The notes: generated from the letters alone by a model not told the origin. DNA of 64,000 bases from Dickeya chrysanthemi NCPPB 402 (GCF_000406105.1 NZ_CM001974.1:1713507-1777506), one strand, 5' to 3'; shown: positions 34,657 to 43,610, counted from the first letter of the stretch. Numbers and translations are program-made.

Positions 34657-35452
34657 GGCGTTCCCTCCCGTCATCGTCACCCACTGATGAAGAGGGGCCA
34701 CCCTGTTTATCACTGACACTATTTTCCAGTTCATCAAGGGTGCGGAAGAGAAACATCTCGCGGTGCTTCGCATCAAACGGGACGGGAACGTTGTTCCTTA
34801 TCACCGTTCTGATGCTGCCAAACAGCCTGACCAGCGATTCTTTCGTTTTATCATCCGGCATAACATACATCGCATAGTGCCAGCGTCCGGCGTCGCTGGC
34901 AGCGAGATGACTGTTAATAATGCTGATGTAACGGGCGCGGGTTTTCATCGACCGCTCTGTTTCCACCGCAACGATGGCACCGCTGCTTAAGGTAATAATG
35001 CCATCCGGTCGGTGCCGGACACTCAGGTACCGCGCTATAAACTCTCCCCGATCGCCATTAAGCCAGCCTGTGCCGCCTTTTTCCTCCAGGGCGATCCTGA
35101 CCCGCTGGTTTAACAGTCGATGTTCCAGCGTCGAGTGTCTGAGTTTTCCCGGCTCAAAATAGGCGGGGAAAACCTTGTCATTAACGCTAACCACCATTGC
35201 CAGTCCCTGCATGGTGATCCCCCACAATGATTTTTTTCCGGTCAATACCGGGTATTCATGTTTATTCAGGAAGCCCATCGCAACTGCTTTATTGAGCAGG
35301 TTATACATCGCATGGTTATGTTTTCCTTTATATCCGACCACTCTTTTTAAAGTGCGGAAATCAGAGAATGTTTCCTCCTTGAGAAAATACAGTAATGCCT
35401 GCATCCTCCGCTTTGCGACTTCATTTCTTTCAGCAACGTTATGGATAAGCAT
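34649..35452 (-). CDS. mobC: MOBC-family relaxase (CloDF13 MobC-like)
   Basis: A 267-residue protein matching the MOBC relaxase pattern. An N-terminal winged-helix-like part (LLYFLKEETFSDFRTLKRVV, NLLNKAVAMGFL) is followed by RHRPDGIITLSSGAIVAVET with ERSMKTRARY, the D...ExE core of the replication-relaxation / PD-(D/E)XK-like fold that CloDF13 MobC uses to nick oriT without a His triad. It lies directly after its coupling protein, the same pairing as mobB/mobC in CloDF13 and in ICEKp1-type elements. ATG 35452 is chosen because GAGG sits 6-9 nt upstream; the GTG at 35464 has no ribosome binding site. Confidence 0.75.
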   Translation of the reverse strand: MLIHNVAERNEVAKRRMQALLYFLKEETFSDFRTLKRVVGYKGKHNHAMYNLLNKAVAMGFLNKHEYPVLTGKKSLWGITMQGLAMVVSVNDKVFPAYFEPGKLRHSTLEHRLLNQRVRIALEEKGGTGWLNGDRGEFIARYLSVRHRPDGIITLSSGAIVAVETERSMKTRARYISIINSHLAASDAGRWHYAMYVMPDDKTKESLVRLFGSIRTVIRNNVPVPFDAKHREMFLFRTLDELENSVSDKQGGPSSSVGDDDGRERHV

Positions 35453-35460
35453 TGATAGCC

Positions 35461-37197
35461 TCACAGGTTAATGGAGGGTTTGTGGCTCTGGCTTTCTTTT
35501 TCGGTATGCAGGTTTTTTGTGTGCTCAAACGAAAGCAGGTCGATATATTTCTTTTTCGTCGGTATGTGGAATAGTTTGGTTGCCTTCGCCAGATCATTCT
35601 GGGTAAAAACAAAACCAACAAATTGGGGGAGGTTAAGCAACATGTTGCTGTCTATATAATAGCGTTCAGCCTGACGGATCATCCTGTCAGTATCCATTTT
35701 CTCCGTCAGGGATATATCCGTTTTAACTTTCCTCATTTCATCGTCTACCAGAATAGAGCCGGTCATCCTTGCCACCCAGTCGGCAGTGTCCGGATCGCGA
35801 AGACGATAAACCAGCATAAACTTGCAGTTCTCAATCACCGAACCGGCAACGGCATCCCCCTCCAGATCTGCCGGGCAATCATACAAATCTTTTACCGACT
35901 GGTGGGCCATGATGATATGTACACCTTTGTCCCTCGCTGCGCCAAGCCCCTCAAGTGCAGGGCGGGAAAGGTGATACTTGAGTTCATCAAGGAAAATAGC
36001 GACCGGGCGAGGTTTGCCTTTTATTCGGTCACGGGTTTCGGCTATCTGAATCAGGCGGGTTAAAATCATTCGCTGGGCCGATATGATTTTCTGATTACGC
36101 ATCGAGCCGATGATGTAGCAACATCCGCCTTCATCAAAAATGGTCTTTAAGGAAAATCCGTTGCGCGCATTAATGGAATTCACTAAAGCGATTTCTTCAA
36201 GCTCGCCATAAAAAGCAGGCACATCTTCACTGAGGGATTTTACAAAGTCAGTGTTGAATAAGTCGCGTAACGTCATTCCTTTTTCATAAATAGCTGCCGT
36301 GTTTCTCGCTGCCCTACGATCGGCGATACGGTAAAAGTCAGCGCCTTCGCCTTTTTTACCCAAGCTAAAACCGGCATTAAACAGTTCCTCCAGTTGTCCA
36401 TGAGAAATATCAGCCAGTAAATCAAGCTGAAAATGAAGGTCATTCAGGTTAATAAGAACAAACTGTTTATTCGCTTTCTGACAAGCTTCCCGCAGTACAT
36501 GCGGTGCCCATTCATCATTTTTAGGATCTTCGACAAATACGCCTTCACCTGAAAGTATCGCCTGATAAAACAGCACACAGGCACTGACACCTTTGCCAGA
36601 CCCTGTGGTGCCGATAAGGTCGGCGTGTTGAGTTTGAAATTCTTCAGGGGTGATATATTGCGGCTGATCATCTTTGTCCAGCCCGATAAAGATACCGTTA
36701 TTCAGGTCAATATAATCCAGCGGATTATACGCAATGCTGTCAGGCAACATGTCCCTGACTTCACGAACATCCGTTCTGACATTTCTCTCCAGTTTACTTT
36801 TTTTAATCATCCGGTGTTTCAGACTGTCGATTTCACTCGTCAGCAGCCTTCGGGCTGTAATATGAAAAGCCAAACCTGCAAGGGTAAATCCGACAGTCAG
36901 TATCCAGAGTGATAATCTGAGCAGAATGTTATTGTCGAGTACTTTGAAGAAAAAACTCAGCCCCTGAATGGTCAGCGGTGACAGGGTGCCAAATATGAGA
37001 AAGAAGGTGGATACACCCGCCACCAGTTTTAACCAGAAGGGGGCATTTTTTCTTTCTTCACGTGGCAGATGAAAAATAAATGGCAGTGTCAGCCCGGCAA
37101 ATATGGACAGTATTACCGGGTTATGTTGCAGCCAGAGCAGAAAAACAGAAAAGGTATCCGAAAAGGCATTCAGCCTTTGCATCAGATGAGTTCCCAT
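35461..37197 (-). CDS. mobB: Type IV coupling protein (MobB/VirD4-like)
   Basis: A 578-residue type IV coupling protein that links the relaxosome to the secretion channel and pumps DNA. The N-terminus has three hydrophobic segments (about 20-42, 55-78 and 90-112). The ATPase domain has Walker A GTTGSGKG near 196-203, FVEDPKNDEW, and the Walker B-like FLDELKYHLSRPALEGLG, with the later AHQSVKDLYD motif. It lies 9 bp before mobC, which fits the CloDF13 MobB/MobC layout. A large inverted-repeat-rich gap precedes it. It may serve the MOBC relaxase here and possibly the MOBQ relaxase of the left island. Confidence 0.88.
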   Translation of the reverse strand: MGTHLMQRLNAFSDTFSVFLLWLQHNPVILSIFAGLTLPFIFHLPREERKNAPFWLKLVAGVSTFFLIFGTLSPLTIQGLSFFFKVLDNNILLRLSLWILTVGFTLAGLAFHITARRLLTSEIDSLKHRMIKKSKLERNVRTDVREVRDMLPDSIAYNPLDYIDLNNGIFIGLDKDDQPQYITPEEFQTQHADLIGTTGSGKGVSACVLFYQAILSGEGVFVEDPKNDEWAPHVLREACQKANKQFVLINLNDLHFQLDLLADISHGQLEELFNAGFSLGKKGEGADFYRIADRRAARNTAAIYEKGMTLRDLFNTDFVKSLSEDVPAFYGELEEIALVNSINARNGFSLKTIFDEGGCCYIIGSMRNQKIISAQRMILTRLIQIAETRDRIKGKPRPVAIFLDELKYHLSRPALEGLGAARDKGVHIIMAHQSVKDLYDCPADLEGDAVAGSVIENCKFMLVYRLRDPDTADWVARMTGSILVDDEMRKVKTDISLTEKMDTDRMIRQAERYYIDSNMLLNLPQFVGFVFTQNDLAKATKLFHIPTKKKYIDLLSFEHTKNLHTEKESQSHKPSINL

Positions 37198-37534
37198 TGC
37201 AGTGATCTCCGGTCTGATTTCGGTGTGACGGGCGCATCACATGGGCGTCACCGATGGACGTTAAACCCCACGCCCACGCGCGACGCCTATTGATGACGCC
37301 CATAAACTGATGAAAAGCACTGAACGTCTCCGACGCTCATGCCTGTTATCTGCGCTTTCAGAAAACAGCCGACACATGGTCGTCAGTCTCCTGAAACGCC
37401 CGAATGACGGGCAACGGCGTGTGACATTACGCTCGGGCTGAACGCTCTCCCTGCATGTCACATGGGGGTAATGTCGTGGCTGGACGCCACCCCAAAACCC
37501 CCAACGTCAAAGGCGGCACACCGTCGCACGCTAC

Positions 37535-37626
37535 GCGCGACCAACCCCTTTAAGACGCGCGTTTCGCCTGTTTTTTCTCGCAAGCTCCAAAAAACGGGAA
37601 CGCTGCTTTAAAGGGGTTGGTCGCGC
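37535..37626. repeat. 19-bp perfect inverted repeat, oriT region candidate
   Basis: Arms at 37535-37553 and 37608-37626 (core cgcgaccaacccctttaa) are perfect complements around a 54-nt loop that itself contains gtttttt/aaaaaac dyads. This sits in the 780-bp gene-free gap 37198-37976, upstream of mobB-mobC. The gap is GC-rich (Cys/Gly-type frames only) and holds no credible gene. Confidence 0.6.
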
Positions 37627-37824
37627 CTGATCGGTAATCTTCCCCGCTGGGGCGGGAAATATTACCTGGCTTGACGGTGTGCGGGGCTTTGCCCCCCAAA
37701 TAAACCGCTGTCGTGGGCGACAGCTTTTCGCTCGCTGGGGCGGCGAAATTTATTCGGCTCCCCCCGGCCTGCTCAATTCGCTTTGGGCGAAGGTTCGCAG
37801 GTGGGCGCGGTGCCTGAAAATTAG

Positions 37825-37899
37825 CAATTTCTGCGAAATTGAATTTTCTGTCCGCGCTCCACATACTTATTTTACGGCTTAACAATTTCTCCGAAATTG
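37825..37899. repeat. Two copies of a 17-bp palindrome
   Basis: caatttc-tgc-gaaattg (37825-37841) and caatttc-tcc-gaaattg (37883-37899) are 58 bp apart. Paired dyads upstream of mobilisation genes fit protein binding sites at oriT or an operator for the mob operon. Confidence 0.5.
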
Positions 37900-37976
37900 A
37901 AGCCAAAATAAGCATGCTTTAAAACCGCCGTCTGTCAGTCTGTGGCGTCATTCGAGACATTATCAATGTTTGTTAT

Positions 37977-38282
37977 TCACATCTGTTCGCGGGCTATTTC
38001 AGCCCGGCATTCCCATTCAGCATTTAATGCCGCACTGTACGTTTCATCATCGATTTTCGTTCCCTGACTTTCGGCATGCCGCCTGAGCTTCTCTGCGTCC
38101 GATTCATTAAGCTGTGACAGATGATGTCGTAATAAACCGATAAACCGGCTCTCATATATCTCGTAATAAAGCCCGCATCCCTGATGTGCTTTTTTTGACA
38201 GAAAATCATAGATACACGTGACAGATATTCTGTCGTGATGCGTTGAGTGAATGTTGGAAATAAACAGATCTTCTTTATCCAC
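37977..38282 (-). CDS. Small unknown protein in transfer operon
   Basis: A 101-residue soluble protein with no recognised family. It is mostly helical, contains three Cys and an SQLNESDAEKLRRHAES helix, and has no signal peptide. It lies between the KikA-like gene and the inverted-repeat region, on the operon strand, 50 bp from the previous gene. An accessory DNA-binding or regulatory role near oriT is possible from position only. Confidence 0.5.
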   Translation of the reverse strand: MDKEDLFISNIHSTHHDRISVTCIYDFLSKKAHQGCGLYYEIYESRFIGLLRHHLSQLNESDAEKLRRHAESQGTKIDDETYSAALNAEWECRAEIAREQM

Positions 38283-38331
38283 TTTTTTGTCTCCATGCAG
38301 GGAAATATATTAAGATAACGGCAGTGTTGTA

Positions 38332-38634
38332 TTAGCCTCTAACTCTGCCAAACCTGGACAGGATTTTATTCACCGCCTCCGGGTCAGCACTGGCACATTC
38401 TCCCAGGAAAGCTTTTCTGGCATTGAGCGTGTGATTGGGTAAAAAACCGTGTTTATTTTTTTTGACGATATTAAAGAAAGCACGTTCCGCAGAACGACAT
38501 TCACTTCCTCCATTGTTTCCGGTTGCTTTACCGTACATACAAAGTACAACTTCGCACGGGTCGGCAGCGAAAGAATAAACAGGCGTCCCGGCAATAATGC
38601 ACAGCATTGCCGCCGCAATAGCGGAATATCTCAT
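38332..38634 (-). CDS. TrbM/KikA-like periplasmic protein
   Basis: A 100-residue exported protein. A signal peptide (MRYSAIAAAMLCIIAG to SFAA, cut near residue 24) precedes DPCEVVLCMYGKATGNNGG, SECRSAERAFF and the C-terminal FLGECASADPEAVNKIL. The four Cys and the VLCMYG motif identify the TrbM/KikA/MpfK family, found in IncN and related conjugation loci, where KikA has a killing or accessory mating role. It belongs to the virB operon and follows the Cag12-like lipoprotein gene. Confidence 0.8.
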   Translation of the reverse strand: MRYSAIAAAMLCIIAGTPVYSFAADPCEVVLCMYGKATGNNGGSECRSAERAFFNIVKKNKHGFLPNHTLNARKAFLGECASADPEAVNKILSRFGRVRG

Positions 38635-38674
38635 GATGAAGCCCTTACTGTGAGGTTAGTTTCAGGGTGGGTAT

Positions 38675-39073
38675 TTAATGATAAAAATAAATGCGGGTGT
38701 CTCTGCATGTCAGACAGTTATATACAGGCTGATATTCAATAACGCCTTTTGCGCCATACCGACGCAACCAGTTTTTTGCAGTAAAGAATTCTGCGCCTGA
38801 TGGTGCAGCAACAACAATACGCGCAGAGTGGGCGACCACGTAAAATACGGCGGGCGTCCAGCGTGTCTCATTAAAATTCCGTGCGTGAATGGATAATAAC
38901 CATTTATCTTTAACCACCGGAGAAGGAATGATAACCGGGTTGTCCCGCCATTGCGGTAAACCGGTATTGACTGACTGGCCCGGTTTATCCCATTCAACAG
39001 GCATCGGTGGTGGGGCTGAAGAACAGCCGGAAAGTACCAGCGAAGATAGCAGCACAGTGATAACCTTCATCAT
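38675..39073 (-). CDS. Cag12-family lipoprotein
   Basis: A 132-residue lipoprotein with a classic lipobox, LVLSGC (Cys17), followed by a Pro-rich start. The mature part contains WLLSIHARNFNETRWTPAVFY and a Cys pair (NCLTC), in line with the Cag12 family of T4SS-associated lipoproteins. It would sit in the outer membrane and may support or cap the VirB7/B9/B10 core. Its ATG overlaps the virB11 stop (ATGA, 39070-39073), so it is cotranslated with the ATPase. Confidence 0.7.
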   Translation of the reverse strand: MMKVITVLLSSLVLSGCSSAPPPMPVEWDKPGQSVNTGLPQWRDNPVIIPSPVVKDKWLLSIHARNFNETRWTPAVFYVVAHSARIVVAAPSGAEFFTAKNWLRRYGAKGVIEYQPVYNCLTCRDTRIYFYH

Positions 39074-40089
39074 GCTTTCATCTCCTCAAAAAAGACGCTG
39101 CGGTGCAGTGGCCGGAAATAAATATCATTCATCCGGCGCACATTACCGTCCAGGTCGATACTCACGATAACGTCCAGACTGTCCAGTACCTTGCGTAACA
39201 TAAAGGTGTAAGGGAGTCGGGCACATTGCGGGTTTTCATAACAGCGGGTAATAAAACCGTCTACCGCTTCCATTGCCGAACCGGCATGGATAGAGGTCAT
39301 ACTGCCTTCATGGCCGGAACCGGTTATCTTGAGAAAATCCCAGGCCTCACCGCCGCGTACTTCGGTTAACAGTATGCGGTCGGGATTCATGCGGTAATTC
39401 CAGCGCAGCAGGCTGGCGGGCGTCACAATTGACCCTTTTTCATCTGCCGATTCCGACGGATAAAAAAGGTGGACGTAGTTTTTATGCATAAATAAGGTGA
39501 TTTCCGGGTTATCTTCAATGGTCGTAATACGCAGATGAAGGGGGATATAACCAATCAGCATCTTCATATAGGTGGTTTTCCCGGTACTGGTTTCCCCGGC
39601 CACCGCAATGGTTTTACCGTATTTCACACATTTCTCCATAAAGCGCGGAATGTCTTTTGCGTCATATAAGGCCAGTAATTCCTGATCGTGCGTCTGCGTT
39701 TTTTCCGTGCCCGTCACTCTGTTATAAAACCCGGCGGCAATATAGTCCTGATGCGGAATTTGCACCTGTGAGGGTTTACGCAGGGTGATCGACACCGTGT
39801 TTCGTTCGCAGGCCGGGGGCACAATAACCTGACAACGTTCGCCGGATTCCAGCGTGGCTGACAGCCCCGGCTTGATATCTTCGATATTGTCGCCGTGATG
39901 CTTCGCCAGGCATCTGGCAAAGTTGTAGCAGCCCTCATAATCCAGCGGAACGGCGTGCTGTTCCCAGATGCCGTTAATTTTGGTGAAAAGCTCACCCGGA
40001 CGATTAACGGCGATCTCAGTCAGTCCGGTAAGCGCCAGAAAATCGCCAAAAAATCGCTGCTTATAGCGGTCGAGAGAGATGTTTTTCAT
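39070..40089 (-). CDS. virB11: VirB11 traffic ATPase
   Basis: A 339-residue hexameric ATPase of the T4SS. The N-terminal domain includes TGLTEIAVNRPGELFTK; the C-terminal RecA-like domain has Walker A GETSTGKTT, the Asp box TTIEDNPEI, the LLRWNYRMNPDRILLTEVRGGEAW segment in overlapping parts (Walker B within ILLTEVRGGE) and a His box (GSMTSIHAGS). It drives substrate transfer and pilus biogenesis with VirB4 at the inner membrane. ATG 40089 is used since family homology begins at MKNISL. A gene on the opposite strand starts 38 bp upstream, which breaks the usual virB10-virB11 continuity. Confidence 0.93.
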   Translation of the reverse strand: MKNISLDRYKQRFFGDFLALTGLTEIAVNRPGELFTKINGIWEQHAVPLDYEGCYNFARCLAKHHGDNIEDIKPGLSATLESGERCQVIVPPACERNTVSITLRKPSQVQIPHQDYIAAGFYNRVTGTEKTQTHDQELLALYDAKDIPRFMEKCVKYGKTIAVAGETSTGKTTYMKMLIGYIPLHLRITTIEDNPEITLFMHKNYVHLFYPSESADEKGSIVTPASLLRWNYRMNPDRILLTEVRGGEAWDFLKITGSGHEGSMTSIHAGSAMEAVDGFITRCYENPQCARLPYTFMLRKVLDSLDVIVSIDLDGNVRRMNDIYFRPLHRSVFFEEMKA

Positions 40090-40126
40090 GTGATATCCTT
40101 GAATCGGATAAATGTGTGGAGGGAGC

Positions 40127-41134
40127 ATGTCGAAGACGAAGGTACTGTTCGCTTATTGCCATGAACTGGGGCGCTGCTTGTCCATTGATGAAGCGCGAAC
40201 GGAATTTTTTTCCAGAAAGCAGGGAGAAAGAAAGCGGTTCACTTTTTCCTGTAGCGATCGCAACTGTAATGTCACCATCAGTGGCGTTAACTATCACGTC
40301 AAAGCTGAAGATGGTGAAAAATTCAGGGCCGCACACTTCCGTTCACCCCATCCTCACAAGTTCGGATGTGAATGGGTCGAGTTCACCGAAGATGCCGATC
40401 AGGACAGACGTCCGGACGAATCAGAAGCTGATTTCACGGAAAGAAAAGCAAAGCAAAAGCTGACGGACTATATCAACTGCTTTGATCCTTCAATTGATGA
40501 TCCTGATGGCGAGCCAGCCGATCCCGCTAAGCTTGCTACTCCTGCACATGTAAAACAAACTGACGGGGATGATGATAAGCCCGGTACAGGTGAAGAGCCC
40601 CGCTGGAGCCGCTATACGCGAACTAACCAGCTTCAGCGCCTTATCGACACATGGCAGGAAGCGAAAGAAACGCTGCCTCAGGATGAGTTCAGGGCGTTGA
40701 GACTCAGGATCATGCATCACAGTCAGGTCTATCTTCATGAATATATAACGCATATCCAGAAGGGATTGGCTAACCCGTACGCGGGCGTCATCTATGGCGG
40801 TGGGACCCTAATGCATCGGTATGGGCGGGGTTTTCTTATTAATTTCTTTGATAAACATGAGGGTAAACCTGTTCGCCTGTACGTCAGTAAAGATCTGATG
40901 GCGAAAGGACGGTTTGGTCATTATATCGATGAAATTCTGGACACAGAAAACGTCAGATATTTCCGTGTATTTCTGCTAAATCCGGTTGTTTCTGAACGGG
41001 AAAACAGCGCAGGAAAATCCGTTATCAACCTTGAAATATCAAAGCTGCGTCAACTGGCGATTTACTACGAGCTGAATTCCAGTAAGGCAGATGATTCTCC
41101 ATCAACGGAGAAGGATGGTGATAGTCCGGCATAG
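40127..41134 (+). CDS. Unknown protein, antiparallel insert within virB operon
   Basis: A 335-residue soluble protein on the plus strand inside a minus-strand operon. The N-terminal 100 residues hold a putative zinc site: FAYCHELGRCL, CSDRNC, AAHFRSPHPHKFGCEW, a Cys/His pattern reminiscent of CoiA-like or zinc-ribbon nuclease domains. An acidic, Pro-rich linker (FDPSIDDPDGEPADP) follows, then a domain with YLHEYITHIQKGLANPYAG and GRFGHYIDEILDTENVRYF. AGGG precedes ATG 40127. It diverges from virB11 and its last 70 bp overlap the convergent 41065-41451 gene. No family is known to me; it may be a cargo or defence-type gene carried in the transfer locus. Confidence 0.65.
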   Translation: MSKTKVLFAYCHELGRCLSIDEARTEFFSRKQGERKRFTFSCSDRNCNVTISGVNYHVKAEDGEKFRAAHFRSPHPHKFGCEWVEFTEDADQDRRPDESEADFTERKAKQKLTDYINCFDPSIDDPDGEPADPAKLATPAHVKQTDGDDDKPGTGEEPRWSRYTRTNQLQRLIDTWQEAKETLPQDEFRALRLRIMHHSQVYLHEYITHIQKGLANPYAGVIYGGGTLMHRYGRGFLINFFDKHEGKPVRLYVSKDLMAKGRFGHYIDEILDTENVRYFRVFLLNPVVSERENSAGKSVINLEISKLRQLAIYYELNSSKADDSPSTEKDGDSPA

Positions 41135-41451
41135 CGGGCTAATGTCGTCACAAGAATGATAATATCGGTGACGTCAGGCAGCGATATCTGCTTATGTGCC
41201 AGCCGGATATCGTCTGAGGTAAAAGGTGCTACGTCCAGAGAACCTTCACCGATGGTGAGGCAGAACGGTTGTCCTTCTCGTGAGTCAATCATGAGCTCTG
41301 TCAATGCGCCCCCGGCACGATAACATGTCATGACTATTCTCCTGATCCCGCTAAGGTGTGACATTATGTCGTTGACTACGGCATTGTTGTAATCGTCCCT
41401 TACGATGACGTCTGTCGCGGTGACGCCAAACAGAAATTTTCGATTATTCAC
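41065..41451 (-). CDS. Unknown protein following virB10
   Basis: A 128-residue soluble protein with alternating strands and helices, no signal peptide and no known motif. Its start overlaps the virB10 stop by 8 bp, so it is translationally coupled to the T4SS core genes, and its end overlaps the antiparallel gene by 70 bp. Since the next operon gene on this strand is virB11, 980 bp away, it may be the distal member of the first virB transcript. Function unknown. Confidence 0.5.
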   Translation of the reverse strand: MNNRKFLFGVTATDVIVRDDYNNAVVNDIMSHLSGIRRIVMTCYRAGGALTELMIDSREGQPFCLTIGEGSLDVAPFTSDDIRLAHKQISLPDVTDIIILVTTLARYAGLSPSFSVDGESSALLEFSS

Positions 41452-42685
41452 TCTTCATCCTCAGCGTATAGATGCCGGAGAAGTCAATATCCTGTCCGGT
41501 GATCAGGTTGATGATCTCGCTCTGATTTTTGTAGATGGTCGGCGGGATATTGATGCTGTTTTCCAGCGTGGTTCGCGCCATATCTGCCATCGCCTGACGA
41601 CTGTTTTCGGTATAGTCCGTATTACGATCTTTCTGACCGGCGCTGTTGGATGCCCATGCCCCAATATCAGGGATCATACCAACCAGTAATGCGCCGCCGA
41701 ATCGCTCCCTGAAATGCGTGTCGATCCAGCCATCAACGCCAGCCTCGCCGAGCCCTCCGGCAGCGCGGGTATCGACCAGCGGAATATCAAGATAAGGGGG
41801 CTGGCGGGTACGCAGCTTTGTGATGATGAGAAAGGCGCGTCCCTGTCCGTGCGTCATCCCAGTTTCCGCTCCCGTCTGGTAAATGCCCGTGGCGGTGGTC
41901 CCTTTTTCAATGAGCTTCGTATTACCGCTGGCACTCCAGATATCGTCGGCGATCGTGCAGCGGATTTTCCCCGCCCGATCCGAAACAAAGCGGTAATCCA
42001 GTGAGCAGGGAATAGCGGTATTTTCCGGGACGTACAGGTCCGGATTGTAAGGAATACGCCGGACTGCTGCAGGGGAGGATTCCGGTTGTGGCGGGGTGGT
42101 GTTTTGCTGATCAGTGGATGACGTTCCTGACGGTTGCCTGTCAGAGGTTGCCTGCGTCATCTCCTGCTGCCTGGTCCGGACCGGGTTTTGAGCCGCAGCG
42201 GCGGAACCATCGCGCCGAACCAAAAAATGGGCTTTATCGAGTTGAGGCGGCATCTCAGCCTCTGGGGTTGTCGTGATGCGCGGGGTGTTTCCCGCCGGTA
42301 ACGATGCTTCGGCTTCGGTATCTTGAGTACCCAGATCGGTACGCTGCCGGTAATCTGTCCGGTTCGTCTGTGGCGCAGCATCCTGCCGCTTTTCTTCACC
42401 GGGTTGCCAGAGCAGATTGCGGTATATCCAGTTGCCCGCCCATGCCAGCGCAATCAGCGCAACGGCGGCGAGCGCCAGAAAAGCGGTGGCTTTCCCGCGC
42501 CTGCGCTTTTTCAGTCTGTTGACGGCGGGTTGTAGCGGATCATTTTCTTCATCGTCCTGCTCTGTGAGAAGTACCGCTTCACGCTTTGTACGGGCCTCGC
42601 GCTCCAGCGTGGCAATATCATCATTTCGTTGTGCCGGAGAAGGCACTGAGCTATCAGGCACCGGATGCGGGTGTTCATCGTTCAT
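41444..42685 (-). CDS. virB10: VirB10 T4SS core protein
   Basis: A 413-residue VirB10 spanning both membranes. An acidic cytoplasmic N-terminus (about 1-55) is followed by KKRRRGKATAF and a single membrane helix (about 66-86), a long Pro/Thr/Gln-rich periplasmic stretch (90-205), and the conserved C-terminal domain: AIPCSLDYRFVSDRAGKI, EKGTTATGIYQ and VDTRAAGGLGEAGVDGWID, then the antenna region GALLVGMIPDIG. It forms the outer membrane core with VirB7 and VirB9 and senses ATP use. ATG 42685 is preferred because GAGGAG lies 8 nt upstream; 42691 is too close. The longer frame to 42901 overlaps virB9 and has no homology. Confidence 0.93.
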   Translation of the reverse strand: MNDEHPHPVPDSSVPSPAQRNDDIATLEREARTKREAVLLTEQDDEENDPLQPAVNRLKKRRRGKATAFLALAAVALIALAWAGNWIYRNLLWQPGEEKRQDAAPQTNRTDYRQRTDLGTQDTEAEASLPAGNTPRITTTPEAEMPPQLDKAHFLVRRDGSAAAAQNPVRTRQQEMTQATSDRQPSGTSSTDQQNTTPPQPESSPAAVRRIPYNPDLYVPENTAIPCSLDYRFVSDRAGKIRCTIADDIWSASGNTKLIEKGTTATGIYQTGAETGMTHGQGRAFLIITKLRTRQPPYLDIPLVDTRAAGGLGEAGVDGWIDTHFRERFGGALLVGMIPDIGAWASNSAGQKDRNTDYTENSRQAMADMARTTLENSINIPPTIYKNQSEIINLITGQDIDFSGIYTLRMKSE

Positions 42686-42704
42686 CAGCATGACTCCTCT
42701 GTTG

Positions 42705-43610
42705 TCAATGGGTTGCAGGTTTTTCCACCCGCTCAACCTGCGGGGAAACCGTGGCACCATCAGCGGCCTGGACCTTACCGACACCACGATTTTCCAGGCC
42801 GACCACGGCGTTTCCGGAACGCAGGACCAGACGGGGCGTGACCTCCTGAATGGCCAGTACGGTGAAGTTGCCTTTTCTGTGGATACTGCTGTTAACCACA
42901 TGCTCCTGGCCGTTCAGCTCTTTTGTCACGGAGGGAATAGATTTGGCCGGGGAGAAGCCCACGAACGTAAACCGGCCATCATCATACGCAAAATCCGGAA
43001 CGATACGGGTGCTGTCACGCCCCGGATATTTGAGGTAGTCCCAGTTGCGTGGCGTCTGCGCGGCATTCAGGGCCTGCTGAATGTCAGTCTGCTGCTGTTT
43101 TTGCTCCCGCTCCAGCGCTCTGGCTGCTGTCTCTCGGCTGGCCTTCTCCCTGTCTTCGCCCGGATAACGGTAACTCACCTGGAAAGCAGGCTGTTGCGAT
43201 GACTTATCATCGATGACGTTCAGCTCGACGTTGTACAGCCGCCGGGTGGTGACTACCAGCAGGTTGGTGTGCCAGTCCTGGCTGTTGGGCGGGATGACCA
43301 CCTGCGTGGTATTACCGTCCGCGCCGGGCGCGCCCTGAACGAGCGCCACCGGACGGATGTTGACCCTGTTGGCGTCCGGTGTGGCTTCCCATGCCTCCTC
43401 AAAACCGGGTCTGGCGCTGAGAACTGCCTCATCGATGTCAAACACCAGCGTGGTCATGAAGCCAGGCCGGGTACTGACGACGGTAACGTTCAGCGGGTTA
43501 TAGACAACCTGCTGAACGCGGGCATCATAGCGGCTCGCCTGCGGAATGGACGCGCTCCATGCCGTGTCGCACAGCATCAGCGCCAGTGCGATAAGGATGA
43601 TGCTTTTCAC
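42705..43610 (-). CDS. virB9: VirB9 T4SS outer-membrane core protein
   Basis: A 301-residue exported VirB9. A signal peptide (MKSIILIALALMLCDTAWSA) precedes the N-terminal domain (SRYDARVQQVVYNPLNVT, DWHTNLLVVTTRRLYNVEL) and the C-terminal domain (FAYDDGRFTFVGF, VNSSIHRKGNFTVLAI, LVLRSGNAVVGLENRG) that binds VirB7. In mature channels it lines the outer ring with VirB10. It starts one base into the virB8 stop (43610 shared), so they are coupled, and 20 bp separate it from virB10. Length is normal for the family. Confidence 0.93.
   Translation of the reverse strand: MKSIILIALALMLCDTAWSASIPQASRYDARVQQVVYNPLNVTVVSTRPGFMTTLVFDIDEAVLSARPGFEEAWEATPDANRVNIRPVALVQGAPGADGNTTQVVIPPNSQDWHTNLLVVTTRRLYNVELNVIDDKSSQQPAFQVSYRYPGEDREKASRETAARALEREQKQQQTDIQQALNAAQTPRNWDYLKYPGRDSTRIVPDFAYDDGRFTFVGFSPAKSIPSVTKELNGQEHVVNSSIHRKGNFTVLAIQEVTPRLVLRSGNAVVGLENRGVGKVQAADGATVSPQVERVEKPATH

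Noticed and set aside
37679..37882. Open frames in the gap upstream of mobB
   Set aside because: They run through inverted repeats and have biased Gly/Arg/Pro composition, so they reflect GC content only.
42417..43202. Long plus-strand open frame (261 codons)
   Set aside because: Lies wholly antisense to virB9 and virB10, which have clear homology; it is a GC-rich shadow.
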